A DNA stretch of 64,000 nt from Leucocoprinus leucothites (Eukaryota > Basidiomycota > Agaricomycetes > Agaricales > Agaricaceae). The position numbers were made by a program, and so were the translations under genes. A model generated the notes under the pieces. That model was not told the DNA's origin. It searched no databases and saw only the letters and a list, made by a program, of their open reading frames with translations. Where the stretch lies: NCBI GenBank assembly GCA_013368445.1, contig JAACJO010000009.1, forward strand, positions 1,798,001 to 1,862,000, written 5' to 3'. Shown here piece after piece: positions 41,951-55,433 of the stretch (position 1 is its first letter; each line of letters opens with the position of its first letter).

Positions 41951-42342
41951 TGCCTAAGAGCCTGTGTGCATGCACAATAGCCTAGAGCCTCTATCAGCCC
42001 AATTGATCACTTTCTCACAGTTGATGCATAAATAAGTGCTCATTGATGTGTTCTGATCCAGCCATTAGTAAGCTTCTTGTCTTGTGCTTGATGCACACAC
42101 ATTTCACCCTTCAGAACCCATTTTCTTGTGCTCAAATGTGACTTTAGGGCTAGAAGGCATACAAATTACCTACCACTGGCTACTGTGCAGCATCCATCAG
42201 TGTTTCAACATTGGCAGCAGCCATTTGGACCATGGGAGGCCTCATCACTTACTTTCCCATGCCTATAAGTGACACAGCACTTACAGTGAGAAAGGGTCCA
42301 GGCTGCTGACATAACCCATAGAAACTTGAGCACTTGTCTAGA

Positions 42343-43937
42343 TCTAAAAATTACCGGTGAGCAATTTCTAAGCGAGGGGTGGGTCAGGGGGGGGGCCAGA
42401 GAATAGGGCCAAAGGCCAGGAGATGGGGCCAAAGGCCAGGGGTCTGCTGCTGAAGGCGGGGTAGGGTCCAACTTTCTATGGTCCAGGAGGTCTAGCAGGG
42501 TTTGATTGGTCTAAGTAAGGGACTGATTAGGCTAAACTAGCAGTGAGGTAACCAGGGTCCCTGATAATTACTGGAGAGTGATTTCCGATGTTTGTAAGCT
42601 TAGTCAGAGTTGGTCAGCATTAGGTCAGCTTTTGTCTGGCTAACTAATGATTAGTAAGTAATTGGTCAGCATCCATGGGCAGTAATTTTACTGTTGTGCC
42701 TCCTAGGTGTGGGAAAGCAGCTGATGGGTTCATCACAGCTGGCTGATGGCTGATGCCGGTGTTGATGAGCATCACTGAGGGTGTTGGCTGGCCTCTGGTG
42801 AGCATTGTGCGCACTTTCCAGCGCTTAAAGGCGCGTTTTAGCGCGGGAAACTGGCTGAGAGGTGGGATGGCTTAGGATTGGGCGCGTGAACGGGCGCTTA
42901 ATTGTACGACAAGCGCGAGAATCTGGCGCACAGGCCATGGCTGGCACTAACTCTGAGATGGCTTCTGAGTCCAGGAAAGCCACAGCTAATAGCTGAGAGA
43001 AGGCTGGCCTCAACTCAGGCTAAATAAATATATTACAGTCAACTGGCTCAAAACTGGCAGAACTAATATAGTTGAGATGTACTTATATTGCACATTAATG
43101 GGTACTGAAATATACAACAAGCATGAGACTCTGGCTCATGGTTGACAGTTCTGGCTGGAATTAAAGTCCCTCACTCACTCAGTCCAGGGAGATCAGCTGT
43201 AATTTAAACATGACTGGGAAATTAATATTGATATCTGAAGGTAGAAAAGCCCAAACTCAGAGTTTCAGTACAGATTATAAAGTATATAGATATCTAAGTC
43301 AAGAGCTGAGGGTGAACTTATTGAACTTCCAATGTCTGAAATAATTGATGTAGGAGATGCTGATGTCAACTGGATAGCTGAGCTGGCTGTTGACAGTTGA
43401 CTCACATCTCAGCCTTAACCACTGCATGACCTGAGTATTAGATGAGGAGGACAAGAGTGAGGAAGAGTAGAGATCAGATAGGATGCAGAATGCATAACTG
43501 AATTGAACACCAGGCAGAGAAAATAGATTACAAAGAATGTTTGCTAAACCTAAGATAAAATTCAAGTACAAGAATATTTACTAAGTCTGGTAACATATTT
43601 GAGAAACCTTTCAAGGCATGGGCAAAGTCCATGCTGGGTAGACAATTGTGTGCTTTCTTTCTTTAGAGTTTGTTGAAGGGGCTTGATACAAGGTAAGCAC
43701 AGTGGTATTGGGGGCAAACAAGTAAGGTACAGGAATGTAGACTATGAGTATACCATGGAAACAACAAACAAATTTTAAAACTCAGAACAACTCATGAGAA
43801 TAATCTTTGGATTGCTATTCTAACAAGTTGTATTATAGAAAATATTCATGGAGTGTGATTATGAATTAGATTGTGTTTTGAAACACAGATTTACCATTGC
43901 AGTTCACAGTGTGCCAAAGGCACGCAAAACAACCTCA
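42343..43937 (+). mobile_element. Non-autonomous Helitron, 1,595 bp, with empty site in copy A
   Basis: 5' end TCTAAAAATTACC after host A (42342). 3' end AAAACAACCTCA before host T (43938). A 7-bp-stem hairpin GTGTGCC-AAA-GGCACGC (43909-43925) lies 12 nt before the 3' end. Copy A reads directly ...CCAGA|TACAG (1241-1250) at the equivalent place, so insertion was exactly between A and T with no duplication. Both ends match the large Helitron. The interior carries no Rep or helicase. Confidence 0.9.
42780..42930. other. CpG-dense segment inside the non-autonomous Helitron
   Basis: About 150 bp with many GCGC/GGCGCG motifs, in contrast with the CpG-poor flanks. It is absent from the large Helitron, so it may be captured host DNA. 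A diverged echo of part of it (CAAGC.YGAGA.TCTGGC) recurs near 43119-43137. No protein was identified. Confidence 0.5.
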
Positions 43938-44192
43938 TACAGTATTTATGGGACAACTTTTGCTGACCAATTGCTGACCAATTCTGACTAAGCTTACAAA
44001 TCCTTCCCCCACATCCCATTCTTTATAGACAAGGTTGTTTTGCATGCCTTCGGTACACTGTGAACTGCAATGGTAAATCTGTGTTTCAAAGTACAATCTA
44101 ATTCATAGTACCATTCTGCTAAATACTTCTTTGTACACTACATTTAATGTCCTACTACTCTCTTGATTCTGTTCAGGAAGTACAATAAAGAT

Positions 44193-47100
44193 TCAAGATG
44201 TAGAAGTATACTGGGAAAGTGCTACATACAACTGCCCATGTGAGAACACTGAAGTCTGAAGATTAATCCCTACATAGTTCACTGACTGCCCTTGAGACTT
44301 GTTGATTATCATGGCAAAGGCAAGTCGGACTGGAAACTGGCACTGTTTTAAAGGGATAGGAAGAGTTTCTGCATTTGGAGACAGAACAATCCTAGGAATG
44401 AATACTTCCCTTCCTGCAAACTGTTGGTCTCTGCTAATAATATGGCACTTCAGCACCTTTCTCTGTATCTCCAACACCACCATCCTTGTCCCATTGCAGA
44501 GGCCTTCTGCTGGATCCAAGTTCCTCAGAAGTATTACAGGACAGCCTTTCTTGAGTTGGAGTCATGCAGGAGGAATTCCTGTAGCACTAAGCTGCTGAAG
44601 ATATTCTGGAGGATACATGTGGTGCATCCCATCCTCTTCAGAAATTGAGTCTACACTCATGAGTAGATGAATCTCATTTGTATCATTGAACTTGTACTTC
44701 TGGAGGATCACTTCATTGAGATCATCAACTTCATCATTTCTGGGACAGAGAATTGTCCAGTCCAAAAACCACCCATTGTCCTTTGCTCTAGGAATCCCAA
44801 TGCCAGGATAAATCTTGGTAATGAGATCATTAGTGGTGTGGATAAGCATGTGCCTAGGTATTTCCACCATCTCATTGTTGTCAATACTTGTTCCTGCTCC
44901 AATATCCAGCAACCACTGAGCATGTTGGTCTTCATCTCTAGATCTCTCCAAGTGCATGTTGCATTGAAGGTGATGGATTGTGATCTTGCTCCAAAGTGGA
45001 CTCCTACATAGAGAAACTGCAACCACCTGCTGTCTTGACCCAGCTGGTACCACAGGGAGTGTTTGCTGGAAATCTCCCCCAAAGACCACAGTAATTCCAC
45101 CAAAGGGTTTATCCTCCTTCTACAAAGGCTATTAGTAATATAAACTCAAAATTCGGAAAATGCTCTTATCCCCAGCAAGTCTCTGATACATTTATCAACT
45201 GCCTCAATAGCATACTTGTTCTGCATAGGAACTTCATCCCAGATAATGACCTTAGTCTTATCAATAACTTCATCCCAGATAATGACCTTAGTCTTATCAA
45301 TAACTTTAGCCATATTATGGCCTGGTGGGACTTTAGCAACTGTGGCCTCCTCAACAGAGAGGGGGATCTTGAATGTCCAGTGAGCTGTTCTCCCTCCAAC
45401 CAAGAGCAAAGCAGCAATTCCAGATGATGCAACACACAAAGCAATTTGTCCCCTGCTTTGAACCTCAGCTGCAATAGTGTTGCAGACAAAGGTCTTCCCA
45501 CATCCACCAGCACTGTGAACAAAGATGAGCTCTCCATACTCATTATCAATGGAGCTCTTCACAGCATCAAAAACTGCTCCTTGTTCCTCATTGAACAATA
45601 CAGAGTTTGCTCTCATGATCTCCTCCATCTCTGCTTGAATGTAGTTGGTTTGAGTAGTATACTCAGGGTTTGCTGCTATTATACCCCAGTTTTTTTGAGA
45701 GAGAGGCATGGGTGGGAAATCCTGAAGGTGTTTTCCAGAGAGGATAAGGTGCTTGTCGATGAGATAGAGACTAAGGTCATAGATGTTGTCCTCTGGAATA
45801 TCTTCTAAGTCTAGATCCCAGTAGATATCATACTCCTGGTGGAGTTTGTGCCTAAGATCATCACATAAGCCTGCCTTGAAATCTCTCCAGAGGTCCTCAG
45901 GTGCAGTTGGCAAGCCAAAGATGAGAATGATTGCAAAGAGCTTCCAACACAACTCTCCTGGTTGAACCCAAATTGCTTCTTCCAAACACCATGCCCACTC
46001 TCTGTCATCATCCAATAGTCCTTGAGCAGCACATGCCTCCTTGTATGTTGCATGCACCACTCTGTCCTCTCCTTGTCTTGGCCATGTATGTAGATCCTCC
46101 CATCCAGTAGCACCTTCAACCACAGTGAGGAGCAACCTCAAGTAGAAACACTCTCCCTGTGATGGTGAAGCAAAGTACATTCTTCCAATCACATAGCATG
46201 CCTGTCTGAGGTGCCAAGTCTTGGATCTCTTCTCAAATGTATAGTGCTGAGGGAAATCCTGGTAGAGAATCTGGTGGCATCTATCATCATTGTTCTGGTT
46301 GTAGTCAAACCAAGCTGTCAGCTCAGTCTTCTCCACATTTTGTCTGGCCATGATCTCTGCAGGAGGCTGATGCTCTGCAAAGTGGACATAGTGCTGATTA
46401 GGAAGGTGGACTGGTAGGTGATAGATGGAGGGAGATTCAGCATGTATGTTGAACTCAAGTATATGCCAAATGGCCTCTAGAGGTAAAATGTATTGAGCAT
46501 CCACTGTTATAGTGACACTGGCCCAGTCCTAAGCTGGTGCAATAAGTATCGGGTTGATCTTATCAAAGGAGACTCCTTCTCGGTAAGTGACAAAGTTGTT
46601 TACTAAGTCAGAGTTATAATATGGTGATTATAATAGTAAAGACTTCAGTAATTGAGATCTTAGAGCTTAAGTTCAATTCGACTTTATATAGATAAAGGCT
46701 TGTATTGAGTCTCCACCTAACCAAGTAGAAACAATGTTTCTCCTTGGTAGATGTTGATGACTTATATACAATACAAGTCTGTATCTAATATTGACTAGGG
46801 CTAAGGGCTTCTAATGAAAGAAGAGAAGTGTACAGCTTCCTTAACACTAATTAAACTATATAAGATGTGATCTGTCAAAAAAGCTTTAGAAGTTCTCCTA
46901 AAAAAGTTCTTCTTTGATCATTTGATCGATCATAAGGTAAGTCCAAATATAGTACAGCTATATTTAATAATCACATGTCATCAAAATATAAACAAAACCA
47001 AACAAATCATAACAAGTCATAATGAGTCAAGATAAATGAGTCAAAACAAACTAGAAAATACAAAAACAAATAAAAGGAAAACATAATTGCAATATTACTT

Positions 47101-49213
47101 AAGTAAAGCTAATATCGACTTCGTATTGTAGATGGAACAAATGCTAGATATAATCAATATACATAACATCCACATACTCCTTGATTTCATCTCTGGCTTG
47201 GTCTCCTGAGGCAATCTCCAGTGTGGTGCAGTCAGGGCCCTTGTAGATGTATTTGCTGACATATTTGACTGATCCTATGCCAGTGCTGATTTCAACATTG
47301 ATGTGACAGTTGAATATGAGGAGTAATAGTGGATTATAGGGGATGACCCATTGGTTATCATAAGTCTTCCCATTGTGCACAAAGGTACATCCATTCTGAG
47401 GCCTGGCATAATGGGGATACCTATCCTCACTCCACTCTGTTGTCTCCCTAAAAGGCTTGGGAAAACCCTTGCTACACTTTCCATTCACCATGCACTTTGC
47501 CTTTGGGTTGGCAGCACCACATGGACCATATAGCATGTACTTGATCACTTTTGCAAAGAGGATGGGGTGAGTGACTGGGTCAGGAAGCTGAGCAGAAACC
47601 ATGGAGTTGATATGGTTGGCATCTTTGATACAATCCTCAATCTTGAGCCAGATAAGGAGATGAACATGAGGAAGGCTACATTTCTGATATTTGATGGTGT
47701 GAACTCTTGCTGCTAAGCCACCAAAAAACCCGTTCTCAATTATCTTGACCAGCTTATTCTTTTTCTGCTCAAAGACCCTTGCCACAATATCAGGTCGGTT
47801 GGTTGCTACCTATGCAGGGAGAAGATTATTGGCAATTTCTCTCCAGGTGGGATTTGCAGTCATGGTGAGGAAGATGTCCAGTTTTCCAAATTTCCTGCAG
47901 ATGGCCATAGAATCCTGGAATAGCTGGTTCATGAACTGTGGGCTTCCAACATGTGATGATGGCAGAATCTTCTTCTGACCAATAACTCCAGCACCCTCTC
48001 CATTTTCCCTATTGTCCTGAGCAATGTCTTGTAGACATTGATAGACCTCAGCTCTCAGCTGCTATTGGTGGGTCCTGATGAAGTAGAGTTTACTTTGTTC
48101 ACAGGAGGCCCATGCATCAACTACATATTGCTGGAAAAGCTTGCCTCCATAGAAGAGTGGTGGCTGTGGGTTTGGTCGGATATGGAGGCCATGGGCATAG
48201 TAGCATTGCTGAGTCACAAATTGAGCCCTTGCTCTTCCTGCTCTTCTTCCCCCCTTTTCTCCACCAGCATGAATTGGAATTTGAGGATGCCAGCCATCCT
48301 CTCCATAGGGAAATAGCAGGACATAGTGGAGAGGAGAGTATGCAGGATTAAGCTGACTGATCCTGTGAAGTCCTCCTTCATGTGACCACAGAATAATATC
48401 CCTTATATAAACAGCTTCTTCAATCCCAGCCTCTGGTACAATAACAGCAATTTTGTTGGCTATGGGAGCATTATATCTTCTCTGATCCTGCTGATGATCA
48501 ACATATAACCTGAGGTTGATTGTGTCCTGCTGGCCTGGTGGTCTCTCTCACATGATCTCTGCAGCTTGCTTGCATATCCCAGTGTATGGATGGGTGCAAA
48601 TTAACATCTCCTGGAGCCCACCTAGCACAACATCACTCAGCCTATTGTCATTGTTATGCTGTCTATACTCCAGTTGCTGCTGAGGTTCATGGACATAAAT
48701 TTGAGCATATTTTGGAGTCTAGCCTTCAAGTGGTAGAAGTGCACCAGCAAGATGGTGAAGTTCCCCCTGGATCTTGAAGCAGTATGCACCTATACCTCGG
48801 AGAACTGAGACATCAAACTTCACCCCCACTGAGGTCATGGCAAAAGCAGCATTGTAGCTCCAGATATCATCAAAGAACTCCTACCACTGTGATCACTGCC
48901 TTGTCATGTATTGAGCAAGAGCCTCATTTGGATTGAGAGGGTGAAAAGGCTCAAGTCTGATTTGCCCCTGTAAGCAGCAGACACCAAACCTGGGCCAATT
49001 TACAGCTGAATGCACAAGCCTTTCGCAATCAAAGTGGAGAGCATTGCAGTGACTGCAAAGTACATTCATTGGGCCCAGATAATCAGGCTCAATGTCTACA
49101 TCATTAAAAGGCTGACATGCAGGTGGGAGATCTCTAGGGTGATGAGGAGGTAGAGGAGGTGGTGGTGGTGGTGGTGGTGATGGTGATGGAGCTTGGGGTG
49201 GGGGAGGTGGCAA
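44193..49213 (-). pseudogene. Helitron Rep-helicase, copy B, broken and split by a solo LTR
   Basis: Same domain order as copy A: zinc/proline N-terminus (48893-49213); Rep HUH (HVHLLIW) and paired-tyrosine part (47169-47785); then, after the solo LTR, 452 codons (45146-46504) with Walker A HSAGGCGKTF and Walker B; helicase C-terminal pieces 44562-45089 and 44193-44519 ([13 protein letters not shown]). Specific to B is a 36-bp tandem duplication near 45230-45302 that repeats VIDKTKVIIWDE. The N-terminal Rep block that is open in A (5895 side) is broken here by a stop near 47786. Dead. Confidence 0.85.
46505..47168. repeat. Solo LTR, copy B, TSD TCCAC
   Basis: 664 bp, TGTTATAGTGA...CATACATAACA, flanked by TCCAC (46500-46504 and 47169-47173). 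Copy A has the uninterrupted target GCATCCACATACTCC at about 4433-4447. Same family as 1251-1910. Confidence 0.93.
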
Positions 49214-49648
49214 GACATCTTCATCTTCATCTTCATCTTCATTCTGCTTTATATCTTAGTATGTCATTAAACTCAAGGCAAAAATATTCATACCTCATTC
49301 TGATCTTCTTGGTTCTCTCTATTTTCATCATTCTCATTCTCTGGCTCCTAATAAAATAATCAGTATTAAATAAAGCTTATCTGATATAGTACTCACCCTT
49401 TCCAACTAATCCAGATTTTGTTCAAAATGATTATCCAAGTTCTCATCTGCAACTTGATTTGCCTCATTGTCAAAGTCCAGATCTTGCTGTTGCTCAATTC
49501 TCCAATCTTCCATCATCTGATTGATTTCTGCCACTTGTTCAGCCTCAGCTTACTTCTCTAGTCTTTCTCGCAGTTCCTCCTCATGCTGCATAAGAGCTAC
49601 TTGCCGTTGTAATTGCTGCTCTCTCAATCTCTGCTCCTGTTCTTGTAG

Positions 49649-50284
49649 TCAGCCTCTAACTTCCTGCTCTTCATTCCTTGCTCTCTGCTCCCATTCTTGC
49701 TGCTCATTTCTCACTCTCCATTCTAATTTCTGCCACTCTTGCACAACTCTCTGCCTTTCTTCCTCCTGTTGTCTATTTATTTGTATATCAGCCTCTCTTC
49801 TTCTATGCTGATGCTCTAATTGTATCTGTAGCTCCTGCTGTCTTTGCTGAGCTAAAGTATTTTCTGCTTGTTGTCTCCTCAATCTCTCTTCCTCCTGTTG
49901 TCTACAGTAATTTTCCATAGCATCATTCAGATTGTGAGGAATATATGGTAATGGTGCTGCATGTCCTCGGCCTCTACCATACTGTAAGACTGGGGTAGGT
50001 GGTATATTTCTGGGGAGGAAATTTGCAGGTAGCCTATTCCAGTCTGGAGGTAGTATAGTCTGTGGAATTTGTGGGATATGCACAGAAGGAGCTGGGGGTA
50101 TATCATATACTAGAGGTGCACCCAGATGAGGAGGAATGTATGTTTGAGGGATTTGAAGAGCAAGGAGTGCTCCAAGATTGGGATTAGGAGGTTGTTGGGG
50201 AGGAGGAGTAGGTGAGATTGGACATAAATATGGTGGGAGTGGCCTCTCATTTATGTGCTCTCGACATGCTTCAGGACTTGTCAT
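49649..50284 (-). pseudogene. Helitron upstream Q/E-rich coiled-coil ORF, copy B
   Basis: 211 open codons. A proline-rich front (LPPYLCPISPTPPPQQPPN...) is followed by a Glu/Gln/Arg coiled coil (RQQEEERLRRQQAENTLAQ). The frame is longer than its relics in copy A. It probably once joined the zinc/proline Rep N-terminus at 48893-49213. No enzymatic motif; role unknown. Confidence 0.5.
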
Positions 50285-51426
50285 CTGATGCTGCTCACAT
50301 TCTTCTGCACATCCAGCCTCACAGTCTTGTTCAGGAGTAGTGGGATTCCTGAATAATTTCTATAAGTAATTGTTCTAATATGAATAGAAAGGTCTACTCA
50401 CATGACTGGATTGTTGAGAAGGTAATGAAGGTTTGTAGTCTATAATAGAAACCAACTGCTACACTCAAGATACTCTAAAATAAAATTTAGACTATATTTA
50501 TAGGTATAATAAACCTAACCTACTTACAGCTCAGTAAGAGCCCTGGAATGTACAGCTAAATAGAACAGGAATAACTCTAATTGATTTGTTAGATTATATT
50601 TTGAATTCATTTTCCAGAAAACCTCACATTGTGGCTCAAAGGAGCCTCAGGGACCTCAGGAAAGCGAAATTTGTCAACTAATTATTTATTAACTACTATT
50701 GATGTTTTTCTCATAGTAGACCTCACTTGGAAACTCAAGAAGAGCCAGGAGATTCTTACAAAAGCAAAAATTACAGGTAGACACTTGAAGTACAGAGAGA
50801 CAGAGATGGTGGGGGGAAGAAAGGAGAGTGTACAGCCATACAGCAGCTCCTGGACACACCTTATGCCAAAAAGTTGATGGCATAACTGTAGGGCAGGTCA
50901 GAGGAGGCCGGATGTAGACAGTACACAGCATCTGGCCAGAGGCTGGCTTGTACCAGCCACATCAGCCACATTCCCATGCATGATCACAAATAAGTGCCCA
51001 TGAACATGTCAGCAGTAAGATTACTGCCCAAGGATGCTGACCAATTACTTACTAATCATTAGTCAGCCAGACAAAAGCTGACCTAATGCTGACCAACTCT
51101 GACTAAGCTTACAAGCATTGGAAATCACTCTCCAGTAATTATCAGGGACCCTGGTTACCTCACTGCTAGTTTAGACCAATTAGCCCCTTACTTAGACCAA
51201 TCAAACCCTGCTAGACCTCCCAGACCATAGAAAACTGGACCCTACCCTGCCTTTGGCAGCAGACCCCTGGCCTTCAGCACCCTCCCCCCCCTGACCCATC
51301 CCTTGCTTAGAAATCGCTTGCTGGTAATTTTTAGATCAAAAAGTAATTCAGGACATTGACTTTACACTGAAATCAGTTAAAGAAGTCATTTCACCCTCTC
51401 AAATCTCAGGATAACAAAGCCCTGAC

Positions 51427-52299
51427 TAGTGTTGTCATGGGCTTGGCTCAGAGCTATGAGTCAGCCAAGTTGAGCTGACCTGAGCTGAGTCCTTAGTAAT
51501 GATTAGCTCATGGCTCCACCACTGCTCAGCTCAGGGTAGGAGCAGCTCAAGCCTAGCTTGAGCAGCTTGAGTGAGATCAAAGACACCACTTTTGGACTTC
51601 AACACACATGGCTATTTTGGATGGCATTTTGCAGAGTTCAGAGAGTGATATCTGTTCATTAGGCATTTTTAAGCATTTGTGATCCTGCTGAACTTGGTAC
51701 AGATAATTGAAACAGGCACACAGTGTGTCCAAGGCTAAAAATAAATAAATAAATATTATAATCTGTAATGATGTTATATACCATTGTATATCACTATGTC
51801 TTCAAACTTCAGTCTATTCCAATGATGACCAAAGTGAAAACATTGAGGAAGGTTGATTCTGAATGCTGGGTACTGAGCATCATTCATAAGTATCACAAAT
51901 CCAATCTATTAACAATCCACCCATCAAACATTAACTAGGTGCCTGTCAGTTGATCTGCCATCAGCACCTATCACTGATGAATTAGCGACTCTGATGAGGC
52001 ATCAAGACAAAGTAGTTCCATTGTTCTATCCTCAAATTTATGTGGAATACTTCACACATTTTACTGCCCTTGGCTTTCAGTTTACTCTAGCACCCACAAG
52101 TTCTTTATATTCTATGTATAAGACATAAATACAGGTGCACTGTATCCTTTCACTTAAAAGAGGAAACTATATTATGGCTCATCAACTTGAGCCAGCTCTG
52201 AGCCAAGTTGAGCCCAATTTTCAGCTCCCTGGCAGCTCAGGAGCCATTAATGAGCTGAGCGGACCCTGAGCTGAGCTGAGCCAAGTGGTGACAACACTA
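51427..52299. mobile_element. hAT-like non-autonomous element, copy B
   Basis: 873 bp with TAGTGTTGTCA ends and 8-bp target duplications GCCCTGAC (51419-51426) and GCTCTGAC (52300-52307). Same position as the element at 8695-9569, so insertion predates the segmental duplication. Confidence 0.85.
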
Positions 52300-52782
52300 G
52301 CTCTGACTGGTCCATCATGGTAATTTGGCCTAGACTGGGGCAAAAATGGTGTAATATCATTGTAATTGGGTACTATTATCTCCAAAAAAAAGTCAAAAAA
52401 TAATGGCTGGAATCAAAAACATGTGGGAAAAACTTTGGAAGTGTGTTTTTTTGACTCCTTTTCTAAATCTGAGTCCAACCCCAAAGTTTTGAAGAGATTC
52501 AACAAGCAGTTATTGAGATACTCAATTAGTGGAGTTTGACTGTCCTCAACTGTAACTACACCCTAAATCATTCTAAATTATGCAGGGTTGAGCCAACCAC
52601 ACTCTATTTATCTCACCATGAAATGTAATTCATTATTGGTCAAGCCTTACACATCTTACCTCCAAAATCTGAATTACCTTGGCCTCTCACCATATCTGTA
52701 TGGCAACCTTTTTACAGGTATAGTACTATCAGGAAGATCCTTCTTTTCTTATTGCCCTGGACATGCTAGGGAAAGCATCTAG

Positions 52783-55265
52783 TCAGTTGAATAAGTAGGT
52801 AATATATCTGATCAGTGTCAGTGAGGATAGAATGACTTTCAGCTCATAAATATCGATAGCACAGAGACCAAGTGCCTTGACATGGATTGGCTGCTTCCTC
52901 AGTCTAATCTTCTTGATGTTCAGATAGGTGGGCCAAGGATGTCCTGGGAGCACTTTGTTGCTCATCAATAGGGTGGCAGCAGCCCCATGCACTCAGGGAC
53001 ACTGTTAAGTGTATTAGCATGACCATATAAGCCCAGATGATGAGAGATGCACCTTGTTTTTGAATGCAATGTCATGTTTGGTAGGCCAGAGAGGATTCAG
53101 GAACATCCAAGTCAACAAACAAGGAGAGCTCACCACTTTCTTCATTCCCTTTTTTGGTACATCAGAGCCATTGTTGGTTTTGTAAGAGCTGGCAGCAGGA
53201 GATCCAGGTTCCAAATCAGAGTTGCTATTGGGAACTACCTGGCTTGTTTTTTTTTCCCATGCAGCTCCTGTACATCCCGTGCATCCCGTGCATGCTACCA
53301 TTCCCATTCAGTGCCCCTACACATATGCTGTGCACACTTCCGTGCACATATAGCACCTTACCATGTATGTACTGTGCTCTATAGCTCATGTCCTGTACAA
53401 TGCAGATACCATACCATACTGATCATGTACCATGACCTAGCCTTACTATTGATTCACATCAGCACCCCATGTCTCATATTGTTGATAACAAACAATATTA
53501 TTCCGCCAGTCTCAGCTATATTATTAATATCATAAACAATCTGGATATTTCATACTTGCTAACATGTACTGTAAATACTATACTAGTGAGTGAGTGAGCA
53601 TGAATCTGCCTTTGTGAGCCATTTAAATGGCATTTGTGTGTCCATAAATGGTTGATTTATGATTTGTAGTGACCAAGCCAATCAGTGATGGATGAACAGT
53701 GTGTGAAGTTGAGGGGACTTTCCTAATGAGGCAGCTCCCATGCAGCTCCTGTTCATCTACTGTGCTCCCGTGCTCCCATGCTGTTGTTCTGTGCATGGAA
53801 GAATAGAGTATTACCATACATGGTCTTGTTTAGATCACTCCCATGCAAAATGTGTCCCATGTATGTGTATACTGTGCATTATGTGCTCCCATTCTTGGGT
53901 AAATTCAGGCTTCTGTGCATGTATGCCAATTTCACACTCTGTTCCATGCAGCTATCATTTATTTCTGGTTTGATGGATCTACTAAAATTATACAAGCCAA
54001 TTCTCTATCTGAATACTGGCTTTTATCATGAATAATTTACCTCAGAAAGTGCATAGATGCATGTGTGCATGCTGCTGATGTTTAGAAGTTTGTTTTCAAG
54101 TTTTTTTTGGACATATGAGCAGTCCTCTGTACTTAATTAAGCCTGATGATAGCATATGTATAACATTTTGTACCCAGTAGCCATTAAGATAAGGTCTGAT
54201 GTCCCGTGCTCCCATTTGTACTCCCATGCACGGGATGCATGGGAGCCAGGTAGGTGCACAGAAAAAAGTACCTGCCTGGAACTACCCAGTCGTGATCAAA
54301 CCTGGATGCTGTGTTCTTGCGAGAGGAACAACTGAGGCCGGCGCTGACATGTTCCATATTAAAATCTGAATCGAAGATGGAGGATATCCTGGACTCCTTG
54401 CTACTGGAGGATTGCACATGTGGCTTCTAAACATGTTTCTGGTGCTGGATGTAAGGGTGGTGAAGATTAAATAATGAGAATTGCGTACCTCTCTCTTGAA
54501 TTCAGCCTCAGGATTGTCTTCCTCCTCTGTTCCATCCTCAGAGGAAGCCTGTGAGCTCTCCTCTGATGGCAAGATATTCTTATCCTCATCTTCAGCTGAC
54601 AAACTCTCGCAGCATTGAGCCTTTCCCTTTTCCTTATGTGCTCAGGCTGTGCAACAATTGCCAGGAGTTAGTAGTCAAGAACATAAATGAAATCATACAC
54701 CTTTTTGTGCTTGTGTGAACTCAAGGTCGTGGTGGAAGCTGAGATCGTCAGCGGCGATGGCCAAGGAAAGCTGTTAGTGAGCGTATGATGGACGACGGAG
54801 CTGATTGGTGCTCACCTTGTGAGCCCTTCTTCGTGCCTCCGTCTCTATCTGCCAGCTCCTTGGTTTCTCACAAAGAGGTGAACATGCGTGCTAAAAAACA
54901 CGCATATATTCAGCTCACTGGTATTCTTGGCAGGTTTAGGCTCTTGTTCCAACACGCCGGCTGCCCTTTTTGGGCCGCACTTACTTGACCCACCGATGAG
55001 CCGTTCTGAGCGCAACTGCAGTGAGTCCCCGTCCGCAAGTTCATAACATATAACTTACCCTGGTTCTGCAGGGCTGTCTTTTTTGCCTTGCAAACCCCTG
55101 CCAGTGTAAACATGAGTATCTTGTGTGCAATGTCAATGAATAAAACACTTACTTGGCAGGGCTTCTAGGATTTCATGTCTCTCTTTCACTCTCAGCCTGA
55201 CGATGAGCTGCCTGTAAATGGTGGTTTTGTTCATCAATCAAGTCACCATCTGTGCTCTATGACAT
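52783..55265 (-). pseudogene. Acidic/serine-rich hypothetical gene, copy B, dead
   Basis: Same exons as 10052-12549. Here the third codon is TAG (CAG in A) and a further TGA lies in exon 1. A roughly 15-bp loss near 54628 shifts the exon before SAEDEDKN, and the 1.04-kb element still splits the SSSKESRISS exon. The 69-codon last exon (52783-52992) is preserved almost unchanged. Family not recognised. Confidence 0.5.
53243..54277. mobile_element. GTGC-rich insertion element, copy B
   Basis: About 1,035 bp between GGAACTACCTGG (53231-53242) and GGAACTACCCAG (54278-54289). Same insertion as 10512-11553; the differences are largely CCCATGC or CCTGTGC where the other copy has CCCGTGC. Confidence 0.65.
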
Positions 55266-55433
55266 GATGGACAGATAGCGGGGATAAGGGGAATTCAGGG
55301 GGGATATGGGTATCACTGCATGAGCGAGGTGGTAGATAAGTTAAAGGGAGGAACACACAACGCGGCCTGTAGCCTCAAGATCAACCTCCAAGAAAACAAT
55401 CAAAAATAAGATTAGGCATTCTAGACAAATACT

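Larger units (their letters stand above)
44030..51335 (-). mobile_element. Helitron, copy B, autonomous type but decayed
   Basis: Same element and same insertion site as 2003-8603. The 5' TC end is at 51335 next to identical flank. The 3' end at 44030 is mutated (CAAGG in place of TGAGG on the plus strand). It is enlarged by the solo LTR at 46505-47168. Confidence 0.85.

Noticed and set aside
42825..42860. E2F/MBF-like TTTCCCGC site in the Helitron cargo
   Set aside because: One short match in a GCGC-rich patch, with no gene next to it. Chance cannot be excluded.
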